DNA from: Certhia americana
Lineage: Eukaryota; Chordata; Aves; Passeriformes; Certhiidae
Direction of reading: 5' to 3'
NCBI GenBank assembly: GCA_018697195.1
Contig: CM031857.1
Span: 96,257,777-96,321,776, forward strand
Length of the DNA: 64,000 nt
In this document: positions 25,400-37,800 of the stretch, one piece after another
Numbering within the stretch: the stretch's first letter is position 1
Layout of the letters: the number at the start of each line of letters is the position of its first letter
Program-made: the position numbers and the translations under genes
The notes under the pieces: generated by a model
The model's input: only the letters and a program-made list of their open reading frames with translations
The model's database searches: none
Told to the model about the DNA's origin: nothing

Positions 25400-25475
25400 A
25401 TATTGGGCAACTTAGATTTCCTCCTCTGCCTCAGTTTCTTCCCCCATGAAATAGCAGATATTAAAATTTATCTGT
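25400..25475 (+). mobile_element. MIR-like SINE relic
   Basis: The segment 'ttgggcaactta', 'cctcctctgcctcagtttct', 'ccccatgaaatagcagat' follows in order the most conserved part of the MIR family of tRNA-derived CORE-SINEs ('TTGGGCAAGTCACTT', 'CCTC..TGCCTCAGTTTCCTC', 'TGTAAAATGGGGAT'). Only about 75 bases can be aligned by eye. MIR copies predate the bird-mammal split, so a relic in a bird is plausible. The match could still be chance. Confidence 0.5.
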
Positions 25476-28400
25476 ATGGAAAAGAAGAGAAAAAAGTTTA
25501 GGTTCAGAGATAAGGTGTGATATATTTGAACTGTCAGGTATTTAAGTACCAATAGCCATGAGAAATGCAGTTTGGTTTGCTGCTGACATTTATACTTTAT
25601 CTTCCTCAGAGACATTTATATGTTTTTCCCTTTTTTCAATTTTTTGTTTATATATTATTCCCTTTTGTAATCTATTTCTCCTTAGGTTGGTTTAGTTATG
25701 CAAGAAAATCTCAAGTACAAAGTAAGGTACATAAATTCTGGGAAATATCATTCTATCTCATTTGGTCTTTTTTTTTTTTTCAGTAGGGCTCCAATCACTA
25801 TCACTGTTCTTTTTGTAAGTAATTTAATGGTTAAGTTCCTTTTCATGAGTGCCATCATTGTCAAGTACATTCTTCAATTAATTCCTTATTGACCTACCAG
25901 TTCAACCATATTTGCAATGTAAACAGATAAGTTTATTTGCACCATTTAATGGTGGTGGGATATGTGTATTGAGCATGACTGAAAGGTGCCATTTTGCTTT
26001 TTTAAACAGCTTTGTTCTGTACAGAGAAGAAAATTCTGCATCAGGCAGTGTCTTGGACTCTGTGTGGGAAGAGAGCAATTTCCATCCCTATCCTACAGTG
26101 CTGAATCTGAGAAGAATTTCAGCACACAGTGCAAGGCAATAGCATAAAGTGCAATGTCAGGCAGCTGGATCAAAATTCAAGACTACAGTGCATCAGCCTG
26201 AAAAATGCAGAGAAATTTCATCATCCCTGAGTTGGGGGAAAGCCAATTGTCTCTTAAAGTGATCTCCTTCCAGAGCCGCCCCTCCAAAGACACTGCTCCT
26301 CTGGCATCTGTCCTCGTTGCCCCTGGTGGTGGCACAGGACTATCAGAGTCAAAAGATTGCTCAAAGATAACTCTTTCCAGTTTGTTGGGCCTCTGCTGTC
26401 CCCTGCCTTGCACACTGGTGTGACATGAGCCATTCAGATTTGGTTGCAGAGTGTCTAAGAAGCTCACAGTCCTCTCCTTGGAGTTTTCAGGTGCTCTTCC
26501 CATGCACTTCTGACATGAATCTGCTCTCAATGTCATTGCTCCACACCAAGATTTTGGGAAAACCTGTCAGCACTGAGTTACGGTGCTCCAGCACTGGAAA
26601 AAGTAGCTCCAGACAATGCCAGTAATGAAAATAGACCATTCTTCCTGTGACCTCTTTATTGCAGTGAGATGAATATAATCTACAGAGGCATCACAGTTTC
26701 TGTATAAAGTGTGCATAAATAAAAGAACTTAGTTCTTTTTGTTTAAGAAATTAAACTTCATAAATTGCAGCCCCTTTAAATATATAGACACATACACTAG
26801 AAAAACATTTTCTAAATGTCACGGCAGCACTACTTCTTTTGAAAGATGATGCATGTAACTTGTTCTGTAAAGGGAAGAGTGAGGAGGAAGCTGACAACTC
26901 ATTACTCTTGTACAATAAAAAAAAGGAATGCTATATTACTTGACTGTGTGAGGTTTTTTTAAACTAAAATGTAATTGTTCACATTTTTTGGCACTACTCT
27001 CAAGTCAAAGTGAATAGTGACAAGATTCTTGAACTTGAGTAAAAATAAAATCCTGAGATATTCTTACCAGAAGCTTCTTAGCACCTCCACAGCCTATTGT
27101 CATCCCAAGGCTTGAAAGGACTAGAACAGTAGGATTGTAGAAAATTAACTCTGGTTTAGACTTGACCATTGTGGATTCTTTTCAGCACTTATAAAGTTGC
27201 TTGGACAACTTCCCCGTATTTCATCTCCTAAATTCATAATTGAATGTTCATACCATGAAAATATCAGGCAATGTCACAGCACTAATTCTCCTTGCCATGA
27301 ATTTAGCACATCATGATGAGATCCAAACAGCTCTGCCTTTGCATAAATGAATGAGATTCATTGGCCTTATGTGAAATGGAAACATATTCCATCTTTTAAG
27401 CAAGTGAAACAAATGCCTGCTTCCAGGAGATCTTTGGTCAATCATCTCTTCTTGCTGACCAGTTGCAAAGCAATGCAACTTGTGAACATGCATTCAGCTC
27501 AGCCTTGTATGCCAAAATTTTTGCCCCACCAGTCCTTTTTCCAGACAGATTGGAGAGTGAAAGGGTGAAATGTTGTTTTTCTTCACCCACAAGACTCTTG
27601 TGATAAAGAGTAAGTATATTTCCCCTAATACAAACATTAGTAGATTTTGCAAAGGAGGCATCCTTTATTCTGTGCTCTGATACTACATATTTGCAGATGA
27701 TTTACAAGCTACTTCCCAGAGATAATTTTTATGGAGACTCGGTATTCAATTTTAAAATTATTTCATTGTCCCTGCTAATGCAGGAAAACTTCCCTGTCTT
27801 GCTCACTGCACTGAAGAGTATCCCATCATAAAAGACGTACAAGATTAAGTAGGATCTTAGACCAAGCGTTTTGACAGATATCTCCTGCTCCTTTCCTAAA
27901 TCTCTCAAGGTAATTGTCCAAGAACAGAATCAGAAAACTCTATTCCTAGACAGCTCAACAAAGCCTCCATGTACTTAATAGAGCTTTTCAGACTGATTGA
28001 AGGTGACATATGAGGTCCCCTCCCATGAGCTGAGACAGAGAATCATTTCATTTGAATCATTTGAATTTCCATTCCATTCCAAATGGCCTGAGGTGTTCCC
28101 ATTAGTTACTACAAAGCTAAAATTATTCTTAGTCTTTGGTTTCGAAATTTTTTTTTTCTTTTTTTTTTTATTTGTACATACATACCCCACTTAAAAATTC
28201 TGGAGTTTTGAACTGAATTGCTCTGCAAGAAATTTGTCCACCTTTGGTGATAACTTCTATCATGTACATATGTTTAGGGTAGGAATTCCTCCATTTAGGT
28301 CCCTGTCTTGTGAGGATACTGATGTTTTCTTTCCTCAGCCTTTCTGTTTTATTCTTAGACCAGATACATCTCTGTGGCATTTTGAATAGCAGTCAGGTTG

Positions 28401-30144
28401 ATGTTCCCCTCTGAGTGAATAACTTAAGATTTAATGAAAAATATACATTACAACAGAAGCCAGTTCAGGGAAAAAATCTTTGAAGCATATAATAAAAATT
28501 ATTTTCTTTGGAAACAGAAACCTACAGCAAAAATGGCCATTTTAATTTTGAACTTTCAGATTCAAAACTATTTATTTTATATCTTGGGATCATTTGTAGA
28601 ATTAAAAATAGAGTACCTTCTAAGACAAAAGTCCAAGGATTTAGGATGATGATGATTATCCTCATGAGATTTTATTTCACATTTGCCTTAACATGATCCC
28701 ATGGACTGAACCCCTGTTAATGTCTAAAGAGTGATACTTATGTTATTGGGGTATATCTCGTACCATCATCTTAAAAGACTCAGAGACACTTAAATAACAT
28801 GAACTGAGGCATGATCAGTGGAGAAAAATGGAAGATTTTTCTTCCAAGGAGCCCATCTGATCTGACCAAAACAGTAACAGGTGGACCCAAGGGAGAGTGT
28901 GAACTCTCAAAACAGTATTTCCTGTAGTGTTCTCATATTCCCATTTTACTTAGTATTAGACTTTAACAACTCAAAACTGTGTTGTGAATTTAGAAGGCTT
29001 AGCACTAAAGAACAATGAACAGCTATTTAGAACAACTATTTGAAAGAAGCTGGACTGAGGGATTATGTGGTACTTATACCTCTATGACACATATCAGGTA
29101 CTGAACATCAAGGCTGGATGTCAAGGGTTTTTGCTTTGGTGATTTTTGCTTTGTCCTGTACATAACATTTAAAAATAAGTAATAATGAATTGGAGAATAT
29201 GTACAAGGTGGACCATCATATCTTCTTGTTTCTAATTTTGCAGGGAACTTCTCTATGAACTGAAATTTTGGTATTTGGTTCTTTCCTTTTAAGACCACCA
29301 GCAGCCATAGTGTTGTCCTGGTTACAATCGTACATGGCTTTAGAAATATATCACTGGAATTTTCAAACATGAGCAGCTATCCCATTGATGCAGTGGGGTG
29401 GTGCTGTAGCAGCAAAAGCTTCAGCAGCTGCCAGCTGCTCATGAACTGGTTACATATGGAGATAAAGCAAAATTTTCTGTAATGACTTCAGATTCACACT
29501 CTGTTTTTGTAACACTGTTTTCAGGTGTGACAGTTTTTAAAGGTCATATCTCTCTTGCTAAGGGGAAATTTTTTGATGTCTTTTTTCTTTTATCTGGTTG
29601 TAAGCCCATCTCAGACCTCATATTGTTTACAGAGATGAGATGGTGCATAAGACAGAAAAACAAAGTTGTTATTTTCAAGATCTCAGCTCAGAGCCAGTTG
29701 CCTCCTTGAACAAGATTATCCTCTCTTGTGATCTTTAAAAGCATATAGTAAAATGCCTGAATTTTAAATTCTAAGTAGCTTCAGCACATTTTTTTCCTGT
29801 ATTTTCCAGTACTTAAGAAGGTATTTATTTCACATCAATTTCTGGGATTTTCCACTGCCTTCAGTTTCTACAACTTACAGAGAAGTAGATTGCAGTTTAT
29901 ATTTTAGAAGCCAGGAGTTATTGTGTTAGATTGCCTAAATAGTTAGCCTTGGTATCAGCACATTAGTTTCTAGGAAGCCATTACTGTTGCAAACTCCTTC
30001 TGCAAAATAACCATATCTCCTTATCTTTTCTCTCCTGACCACCCACAGTGTAAAAGAAGCCCTGTGCTTAATGTACCTTCAAATAATGCCTTCACCTCAG
30101 AGAATGAAACAGCATATTCCCATGTGAAAATCTGTCTTTGTGCC
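25476..30144. other. AT-rich unique region
   Basis: About 4.7 kb. A strong polypyrimidine tract followed by CAG at 25768-25784 resembles a splice acceptor but no exon follows in any recognisable frame. 26205-26600 is less AT-rich, with open frames on both strands (72, 66 and 117 codons) that I cannot identify; it may be an unrecognised old repeat. A T-rich low-complexity tract lies at 28147-28171. Nothing else stands out. Confidence 0.5.
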
Positions 30145-31505
30145 TTGTGGGTTAGTGTCCATCACAAAGGCATCACAGCAGTATAATGTACATGCAGTGC
30201 CTGATAAAATTATGGAGAAAATTATTCTGGCAGGTATTGGAAAACACCTGAAAGACAACACAGTTGCTTGTCACAGCCAGCATGGCTTCATGGGAGGAAA
30301 GTCCTGCTTATCAAACCTGATTTTCTTTTAAGACAAGGTAACCCACCTAGTTGATCAAGGAAAGCCACTTGATGTAATTTTTCTAGATTTCAGCAAAGCT
30401 TTTGATAATCTCTCTCACAGGATCCTTCTGGAAAAACTGTCCAGCACACAGCTGGATAAACACATCATGTGATGGGAGAGCAGCTGGCTCACAGGTCAGG
30501 CACAAAGGGTTACAGTGAAAGATGACATCAGACTGGTGACTGTCACTAGGGGGGTTCTGCAGGGCTCCATCCTCCGCCCTGTGCTCTTCATAAATAACTT
30601 GGACACAGGACTGGAAAGGACACTAAGCAAGTTCTCATATTATACAAAACTGTGAGGAGCTGTTGATTCCCTTGAGGGCAGGGAGGCCCTGCAGAGAGGC
30701 CTGGACAAATTAGAAGGCTGGGCAATCACCAACGCTATGAATTTTAACAAGGGAAATTCCTGGATTTTATACCTGGGATGGGGCAACCCTGGATGTACAG
30801 ACAGACAGGAGAAGGAAATGCTGCAAAGCAGTGCCAGGGAAGGGACCTGATGATCCTGGTGGATGGCAAGTTGAACATGAGCTAGCAGTGCCCTGGAAGC
30901 CAGGAGGGCCAACCCTGTCCTGGGGGCATCAGGGACAGCATCAGCAGCTGGGAAAGGGAGGGGATTGTCCTGCTCTGCTCTGAGCTGGGGCAGCCTCACC
31001 TCCAGTGCTGGGGGCAGTTCTGGGTGCTACAACAAAAGGAAAACATTGAGCTATTGCAGAGTGTCCAAAGCAGGGCCACAAGGGTGGTGAAGAGCCTTGA
31101 GGAGAAGCTGTGTGAGGAGCAGCTGAGGCCACTTGGTCTGTTCAGCCTGGAAAAGAGGACACTGAGGGAAGACCTCATTGCAGTTACAGCTTCCTTGTGG
31201 GGGCAAGCAGGGGGACAGGAACTGATCTCTGCTCTATGGTGATCCGTGACTGGACCAATGGGAATGGCCTGAAGTTGTGTCAGAAGAGGTTTAGGTTGGG
31301 TACTAGAAAAACCTTCTTCACCCAGAAGGTGGCTGGGCACTGGTTGGGCACTGGTTGGGCTCCTCAGAGGAGTGGTCACGGCACTGAGCCTGACAGGGTT
31401 GGAGTTTGGTGTTGTTGACATTGTGTGAGTCTTGGAGATGGCCAGGAGCAGGATTCCATGATCCATGTGGGTCCCTTCCAACTCAGCATTTTCTATGATT
31501 CTGGT
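30145..31505 (+). mobile_element. CR1 LINE with inactivated RT, complete 3' end
   Basis: Plus-strand CR1. Blocks seen: VPDKIMEKIILAGIGKHLKD, SQHGFMGGKSCLSNLIFF, FLDFSKAFDNLSHRILLEKL, GVLQGSILRPVLFINNLD, then KFSYYTKL at 30629-30649, where the catalytic FADD is replaced by FSYY. It continues with 'AWAI..AMNFNKG'-type sequence, VQSRATRVVKSLEEKL, LRPLGLFSLEKRTLREDLIAV and FTQKVAGHW. Stops and frame shifts are numerous. A direct duplication of 'gcactggttgg' lies near 31340. The 3' end is intact: 'gtgggtcccttccaactcag' followed by 'ttctatgattctggta'. It is truncated at the 5' side within the RT region. Confidence 0.93.
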
Positions 31506-33432
31506 ATAATCAAGCAACAGGGCAAAACAACATAAATTTTGTGGAGTTTATGTATTTAATTCTGTTTTCACCACCAAAGATAAATTTGTAGGAATATAAG
31601 AAGATTAATTTTGTCACTTCTTCTCAGTGAATAGTGATGAGAAACAGTGATGAGAAAAAGATTATGTCTACCCCAGGGAGGAAATGGAGCATACCAGTCA
31701 TTTACTAGTACCATACCTGTTCTTTTAAACCTTGCAGAGAATTCTCCTTATCAAAGTGCCTTTCTATAAAACTTATAATATGCTGTTTAAATTTCCCTTT
31801 GAAAGGGCCTAAGTTGAATTTTGATTATTTTAGATAACTAGGTTCAATAAATAGAATAAATGTGGTTCTAATTCAATAGGAGGGCTTTCTGCAACTTTTT
31901 TATCTCATCAAAATTTAATCTTTTTTGAACAAGTTGCTTTTTGCATCTTGAATCAATTTTCCCTGTTTAGGAACAGAACCAAAATATTCTTTACCTACTT
32001 ATATTCCTGATAAAATTGAAACCTTGTCATACAAAAATGGTAAATTTTGATCTGCAAAAACTCATGTTTTTCATCTGCATTAGAAGCAGTCTTTTCTAGA
32101 TTACATCTAAAAGTACAATTACTGCTACCCAGGCTTGTTACACCTCATCATCAGTAACAATCTTAATGCTGAATTTACGGGTGCATGGGGATCCAGTAGA
32201 TCTAATTAGATCCAAAGATCTAATCTTTGTTCACAGTCCCTTGCTTTGACAGGAGATAGCAATACAGTGGTCCTGCTTCAGTAACAGCTTTCCTTATTGT
32301 GTATATCATCTCAGAGTACCACTGTTTCAAATACTGAAAATCTATGTAGAAAATACATATTTCTGTATGTTTCTCTAAGAACAAGTCATGCCACCCTTGT
32401 TCTGCCACATTCTGTATCACACGTGCTGGTTTTGTCCAACATTGGACGTTACAAAGAAGGGCATACTTGGACGAACGTCGCTTGAGAACAAACTAGCTAA
32501 GAAGTGCATGTGGTCCATGCCTAAGGCAATCCTTTATTTTTCTCTGCTCGCTGATTATACCTTGGAGTATATTTGTTTACCCGTACTTTCAAATGCAGCA
32601 CTATAGTTGATCAGGGAGATATCCAGCTGTTTTAGAAAAGCATGCCTGCATTATTTTTTCTCTCTGATCTTCTGTAGCAGAAATTTCTCTATACTGACAG
32701 CACTCCAGAATTTTAAAGCCCTTAATCATAATCCAGTCAAGTTTTTTTGAATATTGGCTCACTGTGAACGACAAGGTTATAAAACCCAGTATTGTTGATG
32801 TATTAGTCATGTTCTTGAAAACCAGCTGATGATGTCTGTTAATGGCTTAGCTACAAAGTAAATAATTTTCATTATTAAAACAGTGGTACATATATTTATA
32901 GATTACTGTAGCATTCAATAAAGCAACAAAGTAGAGAAGAAAAGAAGAAAATGACAAGGCAGAGCCATGAGATTTTATTTATGTATTATCTCTGTCTCAA
33001 AAAACTACCATGTCCTGTGAGATTTAAACTTTGAGCAGAAAAAAAAAATATATAAATTGGCTTTGAACACATGAGAAATAGAATTATAAACTGCAGAAAA
33101 TGAAGTACATATCTCGTCATATTTCCTAAAGGACAAAATCACATTTTCTCTTATTTGAGTGCATCTGCGACTCTGTTTTCATCAAGACTTAATTGTATAA
33201 GGGAAAGGGAATCACGCTTTCACTTTCTGTAACTTTTAAAATTAGTCTTCTGATTAAAAACAAATCCAAAAAATCAAATTATGGAAAAAAATACCCAAAC
33301 CACCAAACACAAGAACACATAATTCAGATCTAGGTCCAATCTTTTTCCATGGAAATTTTTACATTCAGAAGGTTTTGACAAAACTGACCCCCTTAGAAGT
33401 TTTAAAGGGAATTCTGTTTGGGTGTCCATGGT

Positions 33433-33480
33433 TAATAGATGTAATAATACAATGTAATAATAGATGCAATAATACAATGG
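33433..33480. repeat. Tandem duplication of an about 23-base unit
   Basis: Two consecutive copies of a unit containing 'atagatg', 'aataatacaatg' differ by a single T/C substitution and a small length change. It is a simple local duplication in AT-rich DNA. Confidence 0.8.
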
Positions 33481-33653
33481 AGAATAAAGCTATCTTGGGA
33501 ACTAGTGCTCTTTTTCTTATTAAACACTGCTTTGTTCCATGGACAAACTTACTGGCTAGATGAGCAGATGGTGGGTGTGAATTAGCTGTGATACATATCC
33601 TACTTTCTCTTCAAGTAAATATGAATTTGCATGAGTTTCTAGGATCTTTCACT

Positions 33654-33680
33654 TTCATAAATTTTAGAGAAATTTATGAA
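33654..33680. repeat. 11-bp perfect inverted repeat
   Basis: TTCATAAATTT (33654-33664) and AAATTTATGAA (33670-33680) are exact reverse complements around the 5-base loop TAGAG. Confidence 0.85.
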
Positions 33681-34873
33681 GAGAGTGGAAATAAACAGAA
33701 TGCATCCCATCACAGGGGACATCTTGAACAATGGCAGAAAAGTTGGTACTGACATTGAATTTATTGCATGAAGGAGAATTTTCTGGTAATTTTAAAGCCT
33801 GAAAAGCATGTAATTATGACTGATTCTCATTTCAGTTGCACTTTTCCTATATGATTAATATAAAAAATTCTTAACAAAAAGGTTTTGTCAGAGGTTTTAG
33901 CTGCAGGAATGTGGTACAAATAGGTGGCCTGTTGAACTTGCATTGGAAAAAAGTTCCACCTCATCACCAATTTGTTTGCAGTTTCCAAGACTTAACATCT
34001 GAGGTGACAATGAGTAACTTTTGTACACTCTTGAGCTGTTGTACATTCTGATTTAAAAATCAAATTCACATTTAATCAGCTCCAGATATCAAGAGAGCTC
34101 TGTTTGAAATAAATAATTTCTTGTGTCAATATCATGCACTTATTTTTTTCATCTAAGGAAATTTAAAATATGTTGTCAGATTGGTGTGAAACTCATTCAG
34201 GAGAGTAAACACACTGAATTCTCATAATTTGGGTTCAATCAGATGAAACACAACAATGACTTGTGTTTATTTACATGATGGAAAGTGCTCCCATTTTTGT
34301 CTTCAAGTTCCCTTTGTTATGGTGCTGGAAGGGTGAAGACCATCTTGGACACAAGCAAAATAGCAACAGATTCTAACACTAGGCTGGTTGGCTGTAGCAG
34401 CTGATTATTCTGCCTGTCATCCATAATTCAACATTTCCCCTAGGAAAATGATTAATTCTATTATTGCTGCTTCTTGAATACTCAAAAATATGTGCAACAC
34501 CTCAGAAACTTCCACAAGGATTTATTTTGCAGAAATGCAAAAAACGTATTTTGGGAGGGCAGAAGGAACTAAGTGTATATGGAGGATTTGTAAACTCTGT
34601 TTTCTGAGAAGAGCAGAAATTGGTTGGTTGAAGGGGAGAGAATTTTAATTGCTTTTATCCTTTTTTTTTAGAAGTACTTAAAGTCTTTCTTTAACAATAG
34701 ATGTAAAAAAGCACATTTCTGGTTGCACAGTCCACATAAGAGTTCTTACATTAATGTTTTTCTAATCATTGTTTCTCAGAACAGTTATGATCCATATATC
34801 TTGCTGATCTGAGAATTTTTTTCACAACTCTAGCTTAGACTGAAAGTTGGGAAATAGGTTACATGTTTTATAT

Positions 34874-34898
34874 CTTATACAAACAGATTTTGTATAAG
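34874..34898. repeat. 10-bp perfect inverted repeat
   Basis: CTTATACAAA (34874-34883) and TTTGTATAAG (34889-34898) are exact reverse complements around the 5-base loop CAGAT. Confidence 0.85.
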
Positions 34899-37800
34899 GA
34901 CGAATTATACACTATATACTGTGATCAAACTTACTCTTCTCATTTCCTACTATAAACAAAGTTCTTTAAATTATCAAAGCTACACTAGATCAAAAGAACA
35001 TGACTTGCCACCTTTTTTCAATACTTTCAAATTAACCATGCTAGTTCCTGATTTCTGACTAGAAACTTGCAAAATAATTGCACCTGGCATGAGAAGTTCA
35101 CACACAGCAGACATTGACTGTCTGCTAAGTGCATCAACAGATTGTATTTACTGATTTTTCTCTCTTCCATTCCTGATACCCCTTGCTATTCATCACAATA
35201 TCCCAGGTCTAAAGAGAGGTCCAATTTTTCCCTCTCAAGTGTCTGCTCAATTGCCTACTCCAGAAAATAGATAAATTGGCATAGACAAAGGCATTCTGCT
35301 GATTTGGGTGAATTTTGTGTTCAGTGTTGAGTCCTCTTCAATGCTGATATTTCGTATCCAGATCAAATATTTTTTTTCAACAGGATTTTTTTTTCAAATA
35401 ATTATTTTTCCCATTCAGTCTCTTTTCTCTTTGCTGCCTTGTATTCTAAAGCATAAGCACTTGTAAAGGCTACTGAGGAATATGTAAGGCATAGATACAA
35501 GCAGAACCATTAAAGGTTTCTACTCATGTGAGAGGTCTGTTTATCCTGTACTCCTCCATTTTGGGGCAAGAAACATCTCTGACCCAGCTAAAAACTTTCA
35601 GGCCAGGAGAAAACACCATACATGTAATCCCATTTGAGTTACCAATATTCAAGAATTTTCAATCACACTAAGAACAGGAAGACAGAAAATTGGATAGGAG
35701 AAATAAAATAAAAACAGTTTTCTCTGAACAAATATGTCAGAAATATCATAACACCACAGGTTAGAAAAGAATGCAAGAGGAGAAATGATAATTCGGAAGA
35801 ACAGTGCTTAAATTGACCATTAATCCACAAGTTTTATACTGTGATATAGTCCATCCTAGGAATTTTTCATCCTGGGGCTTTCTGTGGTTAATTCATGTAG
35901 TTACTTGAAGGCTAAGTGGCTGATTGACATACAGAAATAGAGTAGGTGAGAGAGATTGTTTAAAAAATAAAGAGAAAGGAGGCAAATATTTTAAAACTAG
36001 ATGGGAGGGGGGAGTGGAATAGAGGAAAATGGAAATTATGTATCAACTCATGGACTGTCTTAAAAAATTCCCACAGATAAAAAAATTAGCCAGCTTGCTA
36101 TTTCCTGAGCAGAAAGCCTTGCCATAAATAAGGCTATATTTTCTTTTTTAAAAAGGGAGATGAAAGGAAGGATAAAATTCTGTATCTGTTGAAGTATCTG
36201 CATCTGCATCATCAGCTCCAAAGGGACTAGACTCCAATGCATCTTTTGGATGTGATCATCATTATTCAGATTCAAATGGTTGTGAAATATATCTCTATCT
36301 AAGGGATGCAATTTAGCTGATGAGATGATACTGGAGTTCAGAGTTCAACTGACAATGCATTAAGCATTTTAACCCTAAAGAAATCATCTTTTCTGACATG
36401 ACCAGTGTATATTAGATTACTTCTTTCTAAAACTTTGCACTGCCTGTCAAATTATTATTTTTTTGAGTAGAGGCTTGCTGGATTGCTATTTATTGCTAAT
36501 ATTTACTTAGTGCTTGATTTACCTGAATTTGTTTCTAGAAGTGTCTACTTCACTAGTTTATATCTTTTGCGGCTGCTAAAAGATTCTCTTACGTGGTGAA
36601 AAATGACACCATATATGTAAACACAGTAATATGTTTTGTGTTTGTTACTCTCTCTGTAATTTCTTACACGAAAATATGTACCTGCAACTCTTTTGCAGTA
36701 TCTTGAGAAATCATCAATCAAGTTAGATGATTTCCTGTTGATCCCTACTGCTAACTCCCAATCATATCCACTCCATCAGGTGTTCTTCAGAAAGCCTTTC
36801 TGGTCTAGGGACAACTCTTGCACCTTCAGGTAATAATTTTTTTCGTGCATAAGGAGTAAAGTTTGACTCATTCTTGCAAAGCTGACCTAGCATAAATAAT
36901 GGTAGATACCACAAAACTTCTTTTAAACACTAAGTCCTAATTTATCTGAAAAAAACACTACAAAAATGACGTATGTTTTACTAAAATTTCTGAGCCATAC
37001 CTGCTGAAATAATTTTCCACTGTTGTCTACCACGGTTAGGCCTGATTTTAGGTCCTTACCATTATTCTCCAGGTGGAAGTAGATTATTGCACATCTGTTT
37101 ACTAAATGGGGAAGAAAGCTGACAGCCTTGTTTAATGTTGCAAAGTAAATTTCTCCTAGTGTTATTACTGTCAATTGTCCTCTATGATTTTTTTTCCAGC
37201 ATTAAGTTAATACAGAATATGAAATACAAGAAAATGTAGGTAAAAGAAAATAGTTTCTCTCTTGACAGTCAACCCAAGAGGTCAGTAATTACCTTGCAAA
37301 TTATCTATAAATTTCATCTACCTCCAATATAGCAAACTGCACCAGTAAGGTCGTCTGTTATAAAATCTTATGTTTCTATGAAATTACAAACGAAAAAATA
37401 AAGAATAAAAATACCATTAGATTTGAAAAGCTGATTTTTCTGCTTTGTTCATTATAATAGCTTGTTTCAAATGCCAAATTTTAATCTTTCACCAATTAAA
37501 AAAAAGAAACCTGGAAAGAATTAAAAGGATTTACATAAATTTAAAATGTGACTAGCAGGTACACTTCATAAGTTATTAAAATGCTCTCAGTGTGTGTTAA
37601 ACACAAATGTGTTACATTGTACTTCCAGAGAATCAGCTGCATTTGACATTTTATAAAAGCTTTGTTAGAATCCAGTCAAGCAATTCAACATTCAAATTAA
37701 ACTATAGATAATATAAGATTGTATGAATATTTCAAAGATCCTTTACTCTAATAAATTCACATCATTTATGGGCTTCTCATGTTGAGGTTTTTGTTTACAA

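Noticed and set aside
25768..25784. Polypyrimidine tract plus CAG as an exon boundary
   Set aside because: It is a good acceptor on its own, but no exon-like frame or donor follows, and T-runs are frequent in this AT-rich region.
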